In this document: positions 17,292 to 26,060 of the stretch, piece after piece | Layout of the letters: every line of letters begins with the position of its first letter | How positions within the stretch are numbered: position 1 is the stretch's first letter | Source: Saprospiraceae bacterium | GTDB taxonomy: Bacteria > Bacteroidota > Bacteroidia > Chitinophagales > Saprospiraceae | Direction: 5' to 3' | Length of the DNA: 53,431 bases | Assembly: GCA_028284395.1 (NCBI GenBank) | Contig: JANQRV010000196.1 | Coordinates: 1 to 53,431 of the forward strand | The notes under the pieces: generated by a model | Seen by the model: the letters and a program-made list of their open reading frames with translations, nothing else | The model's database searches: none | What the model was told of the DNA's origin: nothing | Translations under genes and position numbers: made by a program

Positions 17292-17307
17292 CAACAACCC
17301 TGATTTT

Positions 17308-17727
17308 ATGAAAAGAATTCTTTTTGTCCTTGGACTACTGGCAGTAGTCGGAGGAGTGGCGGCGTATTTCGTAGCCAATAAACCACATGAAAACATAAAC
17401 AAGGCCAAAGCAGATCTACAAATTTCTGCCGAAGAGCTGTTTTCCGCTTATGAGGAAGATGAAAATGGAGCCAATCAGACCTATTTAGACAAGCTGATCG
17501 AAATAACGGGAAAAGTGAGTGAGAGTAAGAAAAATGAAGAGGGAGTCGCTACCGTAACCCTGGATGGAGGTAGCATGATGTTTGGCGTTATTTGCCAATT
17601 AGATGAGCTTACAGACCATCCGCGAACCGAGTTTCCAGAGGGAGAAACGATCACGTTGAAGGGCAAATGCACCGGCATGCTGATGGACGTCGTACTGGTC
17701 CGGTGCGTAGAAGTCAATGATCATTAA
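17308..17727 (+). CDS. OB-fold tRNA_anti-like membrane-anchored protein
   Basis: 139 residues from the ATG at 17308. An N-terminal membrane anchor (about 2-22, VLGLLAVVGGVAAYFV) is followed by ADLQISAEELFSAYEEDENGA and ITGKVSESKKNEEGVATVTL, then GETITLKGKCTGMLMDVVLVRC. This matches the OB-fold tRNA_anti-like family in Bacteroidota, found near YceI and DUF5777 genes. The name does not imply tRNA binding here; the domain faces the periplasm and its ligand is unknown. It stands 26 bases before the YceI gene and is very likely cotranscribed with it. Confidence 0.78.
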   Translation: MKRILFVLGLLAVVGGVAAYFVANKPHENINKAKADLQISAEELFSAYEEDENGANQTYLDKLIEITGKVSESKKNEEGVATVTLDGGSMMFGVICQLDELTDHPRTEFPEGETITLKGKCTGMLMDVVLVRCVEVNDH

Positions 17728-17753
17728 TGTTCAATCAAAATAAACAAAAACAA

Positions 17754-18308
17754 ATGAAAAAATTGTTGATCGCGTTAGCGCTGGTAAGTACCGTCGGAAC
17801 TTCTGCCACTGCTCAGAAATACTTTACCAGGGAGGGTAAGATTGCCTTCTTTTCCGATGCCCCACTAGAAAAAATCGAAGCGCATAACAACAGTGCTACA
17901 AGTGTGTTGGATGCCGAATCCGGCAAGATGGAATTCGCCGTTCTGATCAAGGCTTTTCAATTTGAGAAAGCATTGATGCAAGAACATTTCAACGAAAATT
18001 ACATGGAAAGCAGCGAGTTTCCCAAGGCAACCTTTAAGGGGGCAATCGTCGATTACGATCGGGAAAGCACTTCAAAAGAAGGAGCGCACAGTGTTAAAGT
18101 AAAAGGAGTTTTAACCATCCATGGCGAAAGTCAGGATGTAGAAACGGAAGGTGTGTTGACCGTCAAAGACGGAAAGATCGGAGCCAAGTCCGAATTTGAG
18201 GTAGCTGTAGCCGACTACGGTATCAAGATTCCAGGAGTGGTGGTAGACAACATCGCCAAGGTCGTGAAAATCACCATTGACCTTACCTACGAACCATTCA
18301 ATAAATAG
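17754..18308 (+). CDS. YceI family lipocalin-like protein
   Basis: 184 residues from the ATG at 17754 with signal peptide MKKLLIALALVSTVGTSATAQ. The mature part carries YceI hallmarks: GKIAFFSDAPLEKIEAHNN, FAVLIKAFQFEKALMQEHFN, ESSEFPKATFKG and VKGVLTIHGESQDVE. YceI proteins fold as extended lipocalins that bind polyprenyl or amide lipids in the periplasm. In Bacteroidota this variant often sits beside DUF5777 barrels and haem proteins, as here. Start chosen because the upstream in-frame ATG (17727) overlaps the previous stop and precedes no signal peptide. Confidence 0.9.
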   Translation: MKKLLIALALVSTVGTSATAQKYFTREGKIAFFSDAPLEKIEAHNNSATSVLDAESGKMEFAVLIKAFQFEKALMQEHFNENYMESSEFPKATFKGAIVDYDRESTSKEGAHSVKVKGVLTIHGESQDVETEGVLTVKDGKIGAKSEFEVAVADYGIKIPGVVVDNIAKVVKITIDLTYEPFNK

Positions 18309-18328
18309 TAGTATTCAAATTGAGCATC

Positions 18329-19207
18329 ATGAAGACCATACATTGGCTAACCCTCTTATTTATTATAACCGGCTCGCAAATGCGGGCTCAGGAAGACCTA
18401 TTGTCCATTCTGGAAGAAGATGAGGAAGAAACCGTAGAATATGCCACAGCCAGCTTTAAAACCAATCGGGTCATCAATCTCCATTCATTGGAAAATACCG
18501 CTAAAGGTGTACTGGATTTCAAAATTGGTCATCGCTTTGGCTTCATCAATTCCGGAATTGATGAATTGTTCGGACTGGACAATGCTACCATGCGTCTGGG
18601 TTTTAATCTGGGGCTGACCGACAATTTTGTCATCGGGTTGGGGAGAAGTACCTTTGAAAAAACGGTCGACGGGTACTTGAAATACCGATTTTTGCGGCAG
18701 AGTTCCGGCGCAAAGAATATGCCGATTACAGCGGCAGCAGTATTTACTTCTGCGGTGCGGACCATCCCACTATCAGATCCAAATCGGGAGAATATTTTCA
18801 AGCACCGATTGGCATATACCTATCAGCTGATTATAGGGCGAAAATTCAGCGAAAACTTCACTTTGCAATTGTCGCCCACATTGGTACATCGGAATTTGGT
18901 TGAAACGGCGGTGGAAGAAAATGATGTACTGGCCATTGGGATCGCAGCGCGGCAAAAGCTCACCAAGAGAGTGACCCTTAATGCGGAATACGTATATGTA
19001 TTGCCCGATCAACTGGGAGAACAATACAAAAATTCTTTCTCGATTGGTTTCGACATTGAGACTGGAGGACACGTTTTTCAACTGCATTTTACCAATTCGA
19101 CCTCTATGGTGGAGAAGGGATACATCGGTGAAACTGTCGGAGATTGGTTGGATGGAGATATTCATTTTGGCTTCAATGTATCGCGCGTATTTACGCTGTT
19201 TCGATAG
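18329..19207 (+). CDS. DUF5777 family beta-barrel protein
   Basis: 292 residues with a signal peptide (MKTIHWLTLLFIITGSQMRAQ). An acidic segment (LLSILEEDEEETVEY) is followed by the family opening TASFKTNRVINLHSLE and repeated amphipathic strands such as FKIGHRFGFIN, MRLGFNLGLTDNFVIGLGRS and VDGYLKYRFLRQ. The protein ends in strand-Phe-Arg (FNVSRVFTLFR), in line with an outer-membrane barrel. DUF5777 has no known function. It follows YceI by 20 bases, so OB-fold, YceI and DUF5777 genes form a probable envelope operon. Confidence 0.85.
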   Translation: MKTIHWLTLLFIITGSQMRAQEDLLSILEEDEEETVEYATASFKTNRVINLHSLENTAKGVLDFKIGHRFGFINSGIDELFGLDNATMRLGFNLGLTDNFVIGLGRSTFEKTVDGYLKYRFLRQSSGAKNMPITAAAVFTSAVRTIPLSDPNRENIFKHRLAYTYQLIIGRKFSENFTLQLSPTLVHRNLVETAVEENDVLAIGIAARQKLTKRVTLNAEYVYVLPDQLGEQYKNSFSIGFDIETGGHVFQLHFTNSTSMVEKGYIGETVGDWLDGDIHFGFNVSRVFTLFR

Positions 19208-19254
19208 AAGTTGGCTTTTCCGGCAGCTGGGTTTTGGCATTCAAAGGTGTTGAA

Positions 19255-19285
19255 TTGGTTCAAACGACCTGAAATGGTAACTTTG
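19255..19285 (+). promoter_or_regulatory. Strong match to Bacteroidota promoter, upstream of propeller kinase
   Basis: TTG (19255-19257), 20 bases, TAACTTTG (19278-19285), an exact TAnnTTTG. The predicted transcript starts only about 10-13 bases before the TTG start codon at 19302, leaving a very short leader with a purine run (AAAAAGGA) directly before it. Confidence 0.6.
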
Positions 19286-19301
19286 TTAAAAAGGATGCTG
19301 A

Positions 19302-22220
19302 TTGAAAACCCATAAACTCATCATATTGTCCTTTATAGGTGGCCTTTCGGCCCTCACTGCCCAAAATGCTTTCTTCAAAACCCATCCGTTTGAAGAGCCT
19401 TTCAAGCATGTACAGGTGCGGAGTCTTTACAAGGATGGTCGAGACCTACTCTGGCTTGGAACAAAAGGGGGGTTGTTCAGTTTTGATGGGTTATCTTACA
19501 CGCCTTATTTGAAGCAGGATTCTTCTTCGAATGATGTAACCGCAATTTATCACAGTCGTCGGAACGATCAACTGTGGGTTGGTTACCAGGATGGTACCAT
19601 CTACCGAGTGATGGACGGACATTTAGTACTTTGGAAACCAGAAGAAGGGCTTCCTAAGGTTCCCATAGTTGCATTTCTGGAAGACCGCGAAGGTCGATTC
19701 TGGTTTGCAACTTACGGGGAAGGTCTCTACTATATGGATGGTGGGCGCATGTATAATTTTGATGTAGAAGACGGTCTTCTTGGAGCGGATATCTACGATT
19801 TGGAAATGGATGCCGATGAGAGGATGTTGGTCGCTACAGATCGGGGCATAAGCATTTGTTCAGTGGTCAATAAGAAAAAGCTAGTAGAGAACATTGGGCG
19901 AGCAGAAGGCCTACCCGATGAAATTGTTCATACCCTATTACCGGATCGTCATGGCAATTTCTGGATTGGTATGTACGATCGAGGCATTTGTTACTACGAC
20001 GTAGCAGAAGATGCTATTACTACGACCATCCCTAATTGGGATTACGGTATCGTCAACCAATTGGAGATCTTTGAAGACCAGGAACTGTGGATCGGCACCA
20101 ACGATTTTGGAATCTGGAGGTATGATATTGGTACTGCGGAACTATCGAGTATCCGGAGTGCAGCTGCCCAGGAGACGGGCAATAGAATCTATGATTTGCT
20201 GAAAGGTCCGAGTGGAAATATCTGGGTTGCCAGTAACAGCAAAGGGGTTTGGTCGGTGAATCGTCAGTTTGAGTTTTTTGCCACTTGGATGTCCGATACC
20301 CAATGCGCCCTGGTAGACCGTTCTGGAAATTGGTGGATTGGCAGTCAAGAAGGCCTCTTTCGAAGAGAACTGACGGAAGATAGCAAGTACTTATTCAAAA
20401 AGGTGTTATCCGACCGGAAACTGAATGTTCTGAGTCTATACGAGGATCCAAATGGTATACTGTGGATTGGCACTTTTGGAAATGGTCTCTATTGTTGGGA
20501 TCCTAACTCAGACCAATTGCGTCATTTCTTGGAATCTGATGGCCTTACCAATAACAATGTATTGTCGATCACCGGTAAAGAGGGAGTCGTATGGTTAGCT
20601 ACATTGGGCGGAGTTACCCGTTTCGAGAATGATGTCAATATAATATCGAAAGCAAATCCCGAAGTCAGGAGATACCATGAACAGACCGGCCTGGGTATCA
20701 ATTACGTTTATCAGGTGCTGATCGATCGGAAAGGGCGCGTTTGGTTTGCTACGGATGGAGAGGGCATCAGTGTCTTGGAAAATGGAATATTTACCAATTA
20801 TACGGAAATCAACCTCATCGCCGATTCCTCTATAACTTCCGACGACACAAGTATTGAAATAAAGGCGGTGTACTCGATTGCTGAAGACGGCGATGGAGAT
20901 ATTTGGTTCAGTACGGCCCAAAAAGGAGTTGTGGAATTCGATGGGCAGAATTTTCGAGGGTTTAATGAGAATCATGGCTTGCGCAACTTGGCCATCACCA
21001 GCATGATCACGGACCGGCAAGGGGGGGTGGTACTCGTTCATTCTGATGGAATTGATGTCATCAACCCGGAAAATTATCGGATATCTTACTATGATGAAGA
21101 AATCGGCATCTTTGGTATCAATTCAAACCTAAATGCAGTTTGTCATGATCATGGGGGCAATGTACTGATCACAACAGACAACGAAATCATTCGGTATTCG
21201 CCTTCGCTGGAAAGATTCGCCACTTATCCAACACTTTATTTTGCGCGAATTTCAGTGGTTTCCAGAGAAGTCAATCTTGCGGAAGAACCACAATTTATTC
21301 ATTCTGAAAATCAATTTACCTTCGAATATCAAGGTCTCTGGTACCCAGACCCGGAAGTGGTGAAATATCGCTATCGACTGCATGGTTACGATCCGTATTG
21401 GCGAGCATCTAAAGACATATCCGCCAATTATGCTAATCTTGCACCAGGTGATTATTTATTTGAGGTTTCCGCCTCCGCCAGCCACCGCTGGACAGAGGAA
21501 CCTGTACTCACCTATCCGTTTACCATTCTTCCACCCTTTTGGCGCAGGTGGTGGTTCATTGTAATTTCTCTGGGGGTTTTAGCGGGGACCGTAATTTGTT
21601 GGCAGCGAATGAGAGAACGACGGCTGCGCCGGGTCAGTTTATTGGAAAAACAAAAAGTGGAAAGTGAGCTAGCTGCCCTGAAAGCCCAAATCAATCCCCA
21701 TTTTCTCTTCAATAGTTTCAATGCATTGATCGAAACCATCGAAGAAAACCCCGCTAAGGCCGTAGAATATGTAGAGAAATTGTCCGATTTCTATCGATCA
21801 CTCCTACAATACCGACACAGCCAGTTGATTCCACTTGTGGAAGAGATCGATCTGATTCACAATTTCGAATTTTTGTTACGAAAGCGATTCGGCTCCAATT
21901 TTGCCATTCGCTTCGATATAAAAGAAAAAGAAGGTTTTATTCCACCGCTTGCTTTGCAAATCTTGGTTGAAAATGCCGTTAAACACAATGTCATTTCAAA
22001 ATCGAAACCACTGATCGTGGCCATCCAATCCGAAGAAAAGAATTACATCTCCGTCACCAACGAACTCCAACGGAAGTTTCACAAAAGCCAATCCACTCAT
22101 TTTGGGCTGGAAGGGCTCACTAAAAGGTATGAATTGCTTGGTAACTACCGGGTCCGGATTTCCCAAACGGAGCGATATTTTAAAGTGAGCATACCATTGG
22201 TCCCCAATTCAAATCCTTAG
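19302..22220 (+). CDS. Propeller-domain LytS-type sensor histidine kinase
   Basis: 972 residues. The start is TTG at 19302: the preceding in-frame codon is TGA, a signal peptide (KTHKLIILSFIGGLSALTAQ) follows at once, and AAGGA lies upstream. Residues about 25-640 are two-component-regulator propeller repeats, with many copies of the type LWIGTFGNGLY and FWFATYGEGLY. A Y_Y_Y domain (about 670-738), one membrane helix (about 748-768) and a short coiled coil follow. The kinase is of the LytS/His_kinase type, with phospho-acceptor His800 in QINPHFLFNS and the N-box ILVENAVKHN. It senses a periplasmic signal, probably a ligand bound to the propeller, and phosphorylates the regulator encoded 21 bases downstream. 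Confidence 0.92.
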   Translation: MKTHKLIILSFIGGLSALTAQNAFFKTHPFEEPFKHVQVRSLYKDGRDLLWLGTKGGLFSFDGLSYTPYLKQDSSSNDVTAIYHSRRNDQLWVGYQDGTIYRVMDGHLVLWKPEEGLPKVPIVAFLEDREGRFWFATYGEGLYYMDGGRMYNFDVEDGLLGADIYDLEMDADERMLVATDRGISICSVVNKKKLVENIGRAEGLPDEIVHTLLPDRHGNFWIGMYDRGICYYDVAEDAITTTIPNWDYGIVNQLEIFEDQELWIGTNDFGIWRYDIGTAELSSIRSAAAQETGNRIYDLLKGPSGNIWVASNSKGVWSVNRQFEFFATWMSDTQCALVDRSGNWWIGSQEGLFRRELTEDSKYLFKKVLSDRKLNVLSLYEDPNGILWIGTFGNGLYCWDPNSDQLRHFLESDGLTNNNVLSITGKEGVVWLATLGGVTRFENDVNIISKANPEVRRYHEQTGLGINYVYQVLIDRKGRVWFATDGEGISVLENGIFTNYTEINLIADSSITSDDTSIEIKAVYSIAEDGDGDIWFSTAQKGVVEFDGQNFRGFNENHGLRNLAITSMITDRQGGVVLVHSDGIDVINPENYRISYYDEEIGIFGINSNLNAVCHDHGGNVLITTDNEIIRYSPSLERFATYPTLYFARISVVSREVNLAEEPQFIHSENQFTFEYQGLWYPDPEVVKYRYRLHGYDPYWRASKDISANYANLAPGDYLFEVSASASHRWTEEPVLTYPFTILPPFWRRWWFIVISLGVLAGTVICWQRMRERRLRRVSLLEKQKVESELAALKAQINPHFLFNSFNALIETIEENPAKAVEYVEKLSDFYRSLLQYRHSQLIPLVEEIDLIHNFEFLLRKRFGSNFAIRFDIKEKEGFIPPLALQILVENAVKHNVISKSKPLIVAIQSEEKNYISVTNELQRKFHKSQSTHFGLEGLTKRYELLGNYRVRISQTERYFKVSIPLVPNSNP

Positions 22221-22241
22221 GCCATCAACAAAAACAGAAAA

Positions 22242-22994
22242 ATGCAAATACTAATCATTGAAGACGAAGCGGCTGCCATTCGACGCCTCAAAAAGATGCT
22301 CAAAGAAATCGACCCGGAAATTCAAATTGCGGGAGAGTTGGACAGCATCACTACGGCAATTGCTTTCTTCGAGCAAGAAGACTGGCCTGATCTGATCTTC
22401 CTCGACATTCAATTGGCAGACGGTCCCAGCTTTGAGATATTCAATCACATTGACATTTTCAAACCAATCATATTTACAACCGCATACGATCAATACACCT
22501 TGGAGGCCTTCAAACACAATACGGTCGATTATCTGTTAAAACCAATCAAAAAGGCGGAGCTGAGAAGGGCATTAGCCAAGTATCGGAAGATGAAAGCGAC
22601 TCCCCCAATCGATTTTCAGTCACTTTCAGAGATCATCAACCGCGATCGGGAACAGAATCGGCGTTTTTTAATTCGCATCGGCGCTTCCATTAAACTCGTT
22701 GAGCTCCAGGAGGTAGCTTACTTCTATACGCAAAATAAAATAACTTATCTCGTTACCAAAGAGGGCAAGAAGTATCCAATTGACTACACCCTCGGAAAAT
22801 TGGAAGAAATCATTGGTCAACGGTCTTTCTTTCGCATCAACCGGCAATTTATCATTCATCTGGGAGCCATCCGTGAAATGTATGCTTTCTCTAAGGCTAG
22901 AGTAAAGATCGATCTCGAGCCGGAAAGTCAGATAGAGGCCATTGTCAGCACCGAACGATCACCGCTGTTTAAGAAATGGTTGCAAGGCAATTGA
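22242..22994 (+). CDS. LytTR-family response regulator
   Basis: 250 residues. The receiver domain (about 1-120) has the acidic pocket EDE (7-9), phospho-acceptor Asp55 in LIFLDIQLADG, Thr in TTAYDQYTL and Lys in DYLLKPI. The C-terminal LytTR DNA-binding domain (about 145-247) shows FLIRIGASIKLV, VAYFYTQNKITYL and FFRINRQFIIHL. It lies 21 bases after the propeller kinase and forms its cognate pair. LytTR regulators usually bind direct repeats upstream of a few local genes. No sure target is visible, though the nucleoside transporter downstream is on the opposite strand. Similar to the regulator at 36301-37062, so the two pairs are likely paralogous. Confidence 0.92.
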   Translation: MQILIIEDEAAAIRRLKKMLKEIDPEIQIAGELDSITTAIAFFEQEDWPDLIFLDIQLADGPSFEIFNHIDIFKPIIFTTAYDQYTLEAFKHNTVDYLLKPIKKAELRRALAKYRKMKATPPIDFQSLSEIINRDREQNRRFLIRIGASIKLVELQEVAYFYTQNKITYLVTKEGKKYPIDYTLGKLEEIIGQRSFFRINRQFIIHLGAIREMYAFSKARVKIDLEPESQIEAIVSTERSPLFKKWLQGN

Positions 22995-23014
22995 GAAAAT
23001 AGGATGGTTGAGCA

Positions 23015-24289
23015 TTAGATCAACATACCGGCAATACAAGCAGTAAGAAAAGCAGCGACCGTACCACCTACCAAAGCCAGAATCCCCAGTTCGGTCAAGG
23101 TCTTACGTTGATTCGGTGCCAATGAACTGATGCCACCAATCTGAATACCGATGGATGCAAAGTTCGCGAAACCGCATAAAGCATAAGTAGAAATGACGAT
23201 CGAACGTTGGGAAAGCTGACCTGCATTGACCATCTCGGAGAGGGATATGTAAGCAAAAAATTCATTCAATGCCGTTTTTTCACCCAATAATTGACCGACT
23301 AGGAAAATATCTTGATTGGGAATGCCAATGATCCAAGCCAATGGAGAGAAAACCAGGCCGAAAATATATTCCAATGAAAGTTTATCAAAACTACTGTTGT
23401 TCGCAATCACCTCATTAAGATTTGTGAGGTCTCCGATGGAGCCGAGCAGGTAATTCAAGAGATAGATCAGTCCGGTAAAGGCCAGTAACATGGCGCCGAC
23501 ATTCACCGCTAACTTCGTACCATCGGTGGTCCCTTTGGTAATGGCATCGAGCAAGTTGCTGCCGGCATCCATTCGAGGAACTTTAAGGGTTTGACCTGCG
23601 ACGTCTTTATTGGTTTCGGGAATCAATATCTTTGCTGCCACGATGGCAGCCGGGGCGGAAACGATGGATGCGGTTAGCAAATGGATGCCGAAATCAACAT
23701 TGAAAGCGGCCGAAGCATCTTGCAACATGCCCAGATAAGCCGCAAACACACTACCCGCAATGGTAGCGAAACCGCCCGTCATAACGCACATGATCTCCGA
23801 ACGGGTCATTTTCGACAGGTAAGGCTTGATAATTAGGGGCGCTTCGGTTTGGCCGATGAAAATGTTAGCTGCTGCGGCCAGACTTTCGGCACCAGAAATC
23901 TTGATGGTCTTTTTCATCACCCACGCAAATCCGTAGACGATGCGTTGTAATATTCCGTAGTAATAAAGCAACGAGGATAAGGCTGAAAAAACAACCAGTA
24001 TCGGCAGCACGTAAAAAGCAAATCCAAATGGTTCGGTGGCCTTCGCCAAGTTGCCAAACATGAAAACGGCGGATTCTTCGGAGCTCCTGATGATGGCCAA
24101 AAAGAATTGAACGACTAGATTGAAGGCCTGGCGAATCGGAGCAACCTTGATCATTAAAATTGCCAGAATGAGCTGTAGCGCCATCCCCAGACCCACTAAC
24201 TGCCAGTTAATGGCCTTCTTATTCCTACTCAACAGAAAGCAGATGCCCAATAAAATGGCCATTCCTAAAAGACCCCGAAAAATGTTCAT
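23015..24289 (-). CDS. Concentrative nucleoside transporter (CNT/NupC family)
   Basis: 424 residues, the usual length, with about 8-10 membrane segments. Family signatures are visible: KISGAESLAAAANIFIGQTEAPLII, GGFATIAGSVFAAYLGML, IVSAPAAIVAAKIL, and in the second half EYIFGLVFSPLAWIIG and TYALCGFANFASIGIQIGG. These cover the nucleoside- and cation-binding repeats of CNT proteins, which import nucleosides with H+ or Na+. It is divergent from uridine kinase (24388), giving a salvage pair of import and phosphorylation. Its stop lies 20 bases from that of the LytTR gene. Confidence 0.92.
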   Translation of the reverse strand: MNIFRGLLGMAILLGICFLLSRNKKAINWQLVGLGMALQLILAILMIKVAPIRQAFNLVVQFFLAIIRSSEESAVFMFGNLAKATEPFGFAFYVLPILVVFSALSSLLYYYGILQRIVYGFAWVMKKTIKISGAESLAAAANIFIGQTEAPLIIKPYLSKMTRSEIMCVMTGGFATIAGSVFAAYLGMLQDASAAFNVDFGIHLLTASIVSAPAAIVAAKILIPETNKDVAGQTLKVPRMDAGSNLLDAITKGTTDGTKLAVNVGAMLLAFTGLIYLLNYLLGSIGDLTNLNEVIANNSSFDKLSLEYIFGLVFSPLAWIIGIPNQDIFLVGQLLGEKTALNEFFAYISLSEMVNAGQLSQRSIVISTYALCGFANFASIGIQIGGISSLAPNQRKTLTELGILALVGGTVAAFLTACIAGMLI

Positions 24290-24325
24290 TGATTCTCGTT
24301 TAAAGTTCGTTGAATGATGCCGTGA

Positions 24326-24358
24326 TTGCGCTAGAAAGTACTTTAATTGTTAGTTTTG
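24326..24358 (+). promoter_or_regulatory. Putative uridine kinase promoter
   Basis: TTG (24326-24328), 22 bases, TAGTTTTG (24351-24358), an exact TAnnTTTG with a spacer at the long end of the accepted range. The leader to the ATG at 24388 would be about 26 bases. Confidence 0.45.
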
Positions 24359-24387
24359 CACCAAACCAAACAAATGTAATAAAAACA

Positions 24388-25023
24388 ATGGTCAGAAAAC
24401 CATTTATTCTGGGAGTTTGTGGTGGTAGCGGGTCCGGGAAGACCACATTCATCCAAGCGCTTAGAGCCGTTTTTGCTCCGGAAGAATTGTGCCTTCTGTC
24501 GCAAGACAATTACTACCGACCCATCGAACAACAATCCATTGATAAGGACGGCGTCGTCAATTTTGACCTGCCCGAATCCATTGATAACGAACAATTTTAC
24601 AATGATATTCAAGACCTGGTCGCCGGCAAAGAAATCCTGATCGAAGAGTACGCTTTCAATAATGAAAAGGCGGAAAAGCAGCAACTCCGCTTTCAGCCGG
24701 CACCCCTGCTTGTCATTGAAGGAATCTTTGTCTTTCACGAAGCCAGAATTCGGGAATTAATGGATGTGAAGATTTTCATAGATGCAAAAGATCACCTTCG
24801 GATCATCAGACGGATCAAGCGTGACCAAGTAGAGCGAAATTATCCAATTGATGATGTTTTATATCGCTTCGAACACCATGTCCGGCCAGCATACGAAGAA
24901 TTTATTGCACCGTATATGGCTTATGCGGATCTGGTGGTGGTCAACAACCAGTCTTTTGAGAAGGGACTGCTGGTCATTGAAGGCTTCCTGAGGGGGGTTC
25001 TCCGAGAGTCGAAGAAGTACTAG
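24388..25023 (+). CDS. udk: Uridine kinase
   Basis: 211 residues from the ATG at 24388. The open frame extends 26 codons upstream, but that part overlaps the promoter and lacks family similarity. The P-loop GVCGGSGSGKTT lies at about residues 9-20. Family motifs follow: LLSQDNYYRP, NFDLPESID, LLVIEGIFVFHE, KIFIDAKDHLRIIRRIKRD and EFIAPYMAYADLVV. The length matches bacterial Udk (about 210). It phosphorylates uridine or cytidine to UMP/CMP for pyrimidine salvage in the cytoplasm. Its neighbour on the opposite strand is a nucleoside importer, which fits this role. The stop is one base from that of the convergent AraC gene. Confidence 0.9.
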   Translation: MVRKPFILGVCGGSGSGKTTFIQALRAVFAPEELCLLSQDNYYRPIEQQSIDKDGVVNFDLPESIDNEQFYNDIQDLVAGKEILIEEYAFNNEKAEKQQLRFQPAPLLVIEGIFVFHEARIRELMDVKIFIDAKDHLRIIRRIKRDQVERNYPIDDVLYRFEHHVRPAYEEFIAPYMAYADLVVVNNQSFEKGLLVIEGFLRGVLRESKKY

Positions 25024-25024
25024 A

Positions 25025-25885
25025 TCATCTGAATTTACTGCGATATTGCTTTGGTGTAAGCCCCTTTCTTTTTAGGAAACTTCGATTAAAATGGGTGAGA
25101 CTGTTGAAACCGGAGGCGTAGGCGATCTCTGAAATATTTTTTTGGTCTTCGATTAATTGATTACATGCTTTCCCGATTCGCAGATCGTTTACATACGTTA
25201 GCAGGGTTTGGCCCGTCATCTTGCGGAAAAATCGGCAAAATGCTGTCTGGTTCATATTGGCAATAGCCGCCACCTCCGCTAGGTCTATCTGATTCAAGTA
25301 GTTATTGTGTATGTGCTGACATACCTTTACTATGCGCTGTTCGGTGATCCTCCCCAATTGAGGCACAAAGTATGGAGAGGCAACCGGCTTTGCCGCTCCT
25401 GCTTCCCCCAGGATATGCAACACCTTGAGTAATCGATTGAGTTGTTCGAATCCATTCAGTTCCGGAAGCTCCATTAGGTCGGTTTTGACCCGGTTGACTA
25501 TAGATGGCGGAAAATGAAGACCTCGCCCCGAGCTTTCCAAAAGCTTTTTGATACCGCTCATTTCCGGCAGGCCAAGAAACTGGCCTGGGAAGATGTTGTC
25601 AGAGAACTGTACCACTACAACTTCCATTTGTTCTTCCCGTTGATTGAATTCATCGTCTGAGATCCACGTGTGTGGGAGATTAGAACCCAGAAAAACCAGA
25701 TCGTCATTCTGAAAACCACTGGTATTGTCTCCTACGAGTCTGCTCCCTTTGCCATTGAACACGTACGTGATTTCAAATTCCGGGTGGAAATGCCAGAAAA
25801 AATGAAACTGGGAATCCCGCACCCAATAACATCTGAAAGAGCGAACGTCTTTTTCTTGCGTAAGATGTTGGAGGCTGGCTTTCAT
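25025..25885 (-). CDS. AraC-family regulator with cupin sensor domain
   Basis: 286 residues from the ATG at 25885, where MKASLQHLTQEKDVRSF begins; an upstream start at 25930 is less likely. The N-terminal cupin part (about 15-100) has FHFFWHFHPEFEITYVFNGKGSRLVGD and LPHTWISDD, typical of sugar-sensing AraC proteins. The C-terminal double helix-turn-helix (about 185-284) shows IDLAEVAAIANMNQTAFCRFFRKMTG and ISEIAYASGFNSLTHFNRSFLKRKGLTPKQYRSKF. It is divergent from the sugar ABC importer (26061) across 175 bases, the standard arrangement of a local regulator, so it probably controls that operon in response to its sugar. A phased 10-bp tandem repeat lies in the shared region. Confidence 0.88.
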   Translation of the reverse strand: MKASLQHLTQEKDVRSFRCYWVRDSQFHFFWHFHPEFEITYVFNGKGSRLVGDNTSGFQNDDLVFLGSNLPHTWISDDEFNQREEQMEVVVVQFSDNIFPGQFLGLPEMSGIKKLLESSGRGLHFPPSIVNRVKTDLMELPELNGFEQLNRLLKVLHILGEAGAAKPVASPYFVPQLGRITEQRIVKVCQHIHNNYLNQIDLAEVAAIANMNQTAFCRFFRKMTGQTLLTYVNDLRIGKACNQLIEDQKNISEIAYASGFNSLTHFNRSFLKRKGLTPKQYRSKFR

Positions 25886-25913
25886 GCTAATTTTTGCTAC
25901 AAGAAAGAGGTGT

Positions 25914-25933
25914 ATTGCAAATAAATGCAAATA
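25914..25933. repeat. Tandem 10-bp repeat, possible operator
   Basis: ATTGCAAATA (25914-25923) is followed directly by AATGCAAATA (25924-25933), identical but for one base. A 10-bp spacing is one helical turn, as expected for two AraC half-sites on one DNA face. The copies also contain, on the minus strand, TATATTTG (25935-25928), a match to TAnnTTTG, so promoter and operator could overlap. They sit 28-48 bases before the AraC start, which suggests autoregulation. Confidence 0.45.
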
Positions 25934-26060
25934 TAGTGCTATTTTCTGTCAAAATCCATTTATCAATATCGAAATAGAAGCTTGATCTTTGTAAGTGTAG
26001 TAGTATTCTTGCTAATGCTATTGCATCTTGATTTGCTGATTCATCATCAAAGATCGATGC

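Noticed and set aside
17254..17307. Earlier start for the OB-fold protein
   Set aside because: The ATG lies within the terminator stem of the preceding gene, and the signal anchor begins at 17308.
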